A DNA stretch of 64,000 bases from JAHQVI01 sp963749875 (lineage in GTDB: Bacteria > Pseudomonadota > Alphaproteobacteria > Rhizobiales > Rhodomicrobiaceae), in assembly GCA_963749875.1 (NCBI GenBank), contig CAVVOX010000003.1, positions 372,001 to 436,000 of the forward strand. Direction: 5' to 3'. The number at the start of each line of letters is the position of its first letter. Position 1 is the stretch's first letter. This document shows positions 62,287-64,000 of this stretch, in pieces. Position numbers and translations under genes: made by a program. Under the pieces are notes generated by a model. The model saw nothing but the letters and a program-made list of their open reading frames with translations, made no database searches and was not told where the DNA came from.

Positions 62287-63413
62287 GCCCCTAAGGATGC
62301 AAAAATGCCTTTCACGTCAAGCCGGCATTGAAGGCGCGCGGGGCTCTCATTGCCGAACGCGGCCTTGTCCCTGCCCAACACAAGACCCTCCGCGGGAGAC
62401 GGCCTGTCCCCGAAGCTTTGCGTCGTCGTCTCGTCGTCTCGCCGCCGTGAGGGGGCGGCGCGGGCAGCCGGTCGGCTGGTCTCTATGTCTTTAACGTGTA
62501 TCAGCCTTCCAGCTGCCCACGCGCGGCGATATTCCGGCTCCATCCGCAGCATTTACCCAGCTAGCCGTACACGACCCGGAATTTTGCATCGGGAGCGCAT
62601 CACGCGGGCGAGGGCTTGGACCTCGATCCTCCGCGTCGCACGACCACGGGCACTGCGCATCCCAGCGAACAGGCAGCCCGGGGAGGAGCCCCTGAGTGCG
62701 GGTTCGTTACACCCACGCCGAGGCCGGTTTTTGGCCGTGTCCCTCAACTCCTCAGGCGCCGCACCGCAACCCCACCAGACGAGACGGTCTCGAGCCCGGC
62801 GCCGCTCATGGGATGGCGACGGGGGTGAGCATAAGCGAGGCGCGACGAGCGGGGATAAGTTCGGGGCGGAATTCGCGCGGGATGGTTTGTCGATCGTTAA
62901 CGTCTCCTGGCCGCTTCCGCCCCGCCTGCGCATCTCTTCCTGGTCTTCACAATGGCGGTAGGGATCAAAGCATGTGGGTATTGGAGAACTATGTCCGCGG
63001 CGAGAAGGACTACCCGCCAATTCGCTAGCACACCGGCACGGTAGTGTGTTGTGGACCTTCTTATGGTTGCATAATGTTCTTGTTGGACAATCTGCCAATG
63101 GTTTATTCAAAATGATAAAATCAGGTTTAATAGGCACGCAGCACCTTCCGCTATCCATAGGCAGTATGCTGTGGATAGCGTGGGTTTCGGGAGGCATCCG
63201 GCACATTCTCTTGATTCCAACAGGTTTGTACCACAGTCTTAATGGATGTTTAACCGAACGTGCGTAGGGAGTGCCACAGGCAAGCCCAATATCGTTTTGT
63301 CCCACAGGAAAGTCCCTGACGGAGATCGAGTGAAACAGATCGATCTCTTCGGTAGCACCGGTGCGCTTGAACCGAGCGTTAGGGGAATTGTGCAGCGCGT
63401 GAGGAACCGTTCG
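62287..63413. other. Gene-poor stretch
   Basis: About 1.1 kb without a convincing gene. Frames here are low in recognisable motifs and shifted in amino-acid bias (many Arg, Ser, Cys, Pro). It contains the reversed copy of the GCAAAGCTTCGGGGACA repeat and, from 63040 to 63260, an AT-richer part unlike the rest of the window. It could be the edge of an island or a decayed gene. Confidence 0.6.
62386..62457 (-). repeat. GCAAAGCTTCGGGGACA dispersed repeat, copy 2 (reversed)
   Basis: Reverse-complement copy of the repeat at 30943-31009: ACCCTCCGCGGGAGACGGC...TGTCCCCGAAGCTTTGC, then a GCCGCCGTGAG end. Confidence 0.65.
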
Positions 63414-63701
63414 ATGCAAGGTGAAATGAAACTGGCCATAGTTATCCGGGTCGAGGTTGTCGAACGCAAAACGCAATATACGGCCAAAAGCCCAGATTTG
63501 CCTGGCCTGTTTGTCAGTGCGCATGACGTTGGTGGTCTGCTTGCGGGACTGCCGCGCTGGATCGAGAAGCATTTTGCCGCCCAGGGCGAGCGGGTGATTG
63601 CCGTCCGAGCGCATAGCGAAACGCCCGGATATGCGGCATATGTTGCAGTTCCGGCCGGTGTTGCAGAAGAGGCGCTGCGCCGTGTCGCGGAGCTTGTTTG
63701 A
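63414..63701 (+). CDS. DUF1902 domain protein
   Basis: 95-residue protein with the DUF1902 core: EVVERKTQYTAKSPDLPGLFVSAHD then GGLLAGLPRWIEKHFA. The fold resembles HicB-type antitoxin N-domains, but no DNA-binding part or toxin is seen here. GAGGAA lies 8 bases upstream of the ATG at 63414 and sets the start, though a second ATG follows at 63426. It is convergent with the next gene, one base apart. Confidence 0.78.
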   Translation: MQGEMKLAIVIRVEVVERKTQYTAKSPDLPGLFVSAHDVGGLLAGLPRWIEKHFAAQGERVIAVRAHSETPGYAAYVAVPAGVAEEALRRVAELV

Positions 63702-63702
63702 G

Positions 63703-63909
63703 TTACCGCGGCGCGCGTCGGGACTCGATGACGGATTGGTAAATGTCCTCGAACTTCTCGCCGCGCTCCTCTGGCGTGGGAGGATCTATGAAGCCGACCG
63801 TGTATGTGGTACCGGTCGCGTCGTCTATGAAGCTCTCGCTGCTAATTTTGCGCAGGCCAATTCGCATTAGCGCGTTGTGCAATTCTGCATCTGATTGGTA
63901 TTTGCGCAT
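63703..63909 (-). CDS. Small hypothetical protein
   Basis: 68-residue charged protein (MRKYQSDAELHNALMRIGLRK followed by Asp/Thr/Glu-rich and a basic end). No family recognised. It ends one base from the DUF1902 stop, so the two genes converge. Its start (63909) is close to the window edge; the 91 bases beyond show no gene. Confidence 0.6.
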   Translation of the reverse strand: MRKYQSDAELHNALMRIGLRKISSESFIDDATGTTYTVGFIDPPTPEERGEKFEDIYQSVIESRRAPR

Positions 63910-64000
63910 AAGTCTGCCTCATCTGCCCCCTGTGGGTTCGTGCTTAAGTTTGCCTGAACTCGCCCCCGCGTGGCAGTTGCAGACTGTGGAGTACTCGTCG

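Noticed and set aside
62553..63614. 353-residue minus-strand frame in the gene-poor stretch
   Set aside because: Composition is erratic (Cys/Arg/Pro-rich), it overlaps the DUF1902 gene antisense, and no domain is visible. It may hold decayed sequence but I cannot support a gene.

Overview
The window is GC-rich chromosomal DNA from an alphaproteobacterium, most likely Rhizobiales (Hyphomicrobiales). The evidence is the gene order nuoLMN-birA-rnj-mce-DUF1467, the hemF/trmL-petABC-mtnP-apt and proS-lolC-lolD blocks, a long rhizobial-type L21, and several families of short TAG-bounded palindromic repeats typical of this order. I saw no rRNA, tRNA or CRISPR array.

Layout. 0-6.7 kb: end of the NADH dehydrogenase operon (nuoL 3' end, nuoM, nuoN), then biotin ligase, RNase J, methylmalonyl-CoA epimerase and a DUF1467 protein. 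6.7-12.2 kb: a DSF-type quorum-sensing locus, with an RpfF-like synthase divergent from a REC-PAS-kinase gene and an RpfC-like hybrid sensor. 12.3-21 kb: mixed housekeeping genes (cytochrome c, DinB, amidase, MobB, HAD phosphatase, secreted esterase, quinone oxidoreductase, phosphoesterase). 21-25.6 kb: a minus-strand sulfolactate operon, suyA-suyB-binding protein-slcC-comC. 25.8-31 kb: hsp20 with an FNR/FixK-type site, then an unassigned operon of a PLP enzyme, two CoA-transferase subunits and a luciferase-like oxidoreductase. 31-38.4 kb: hemF-trmL, the cytochrome bc1 genes petABC, mtnP, an IS5-family insertion and apt. 38.5-44.5 kb: proS, lolC, lolD, rimO and a membrane zinc peptidase. 44.6-48 kb: AsmA, GNAT, L27 and L21. 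48.5-53.9 kb: soxXA, thiD, a secreted protein, moaB, moaE, DUF1330 and an SDR. 54-62.3 kb: OmpA-family protein, YpfJ-like peptidase, malonyl-CoA decarboxylase with its GntR regulator, esterase, DUF1499, a CxxC-TM protein and TrhO. 62.3-64 kb: mostly gene-poor, ending in a DUF1902 gene and a convergent unknown gene.

Two features run across the window. First, a composite repeat of about 130 bp (a palindromic GATCAAC module plus a GCGCAAC hairpin module) occurs nine times. It and related TAG-bounded repeats supply the stop codon of at least eight genes. Second, seven genes carry eleven apparent frameshifts, including all three essential-type bc1 genes, and every one is explained by a single extra base. 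Sequencing or assembly insertions are the likeliest cause, so I treat these genes as probably intact in the organism.

Genes that work together: nuoLMN and petABC in respiration; mtnP and apt in methylthioadenosine/adenine salvage; rpfF and rpfC in cell-cell signalling; suyAB with slcC and comC in sulfolactate use; mobB, moaB and moaE in molybdenum cofactor synthesis; lolC and lolD in lipoprotein export; the decarboxylase and GntR gene in malonyl-CoA/malonate control.
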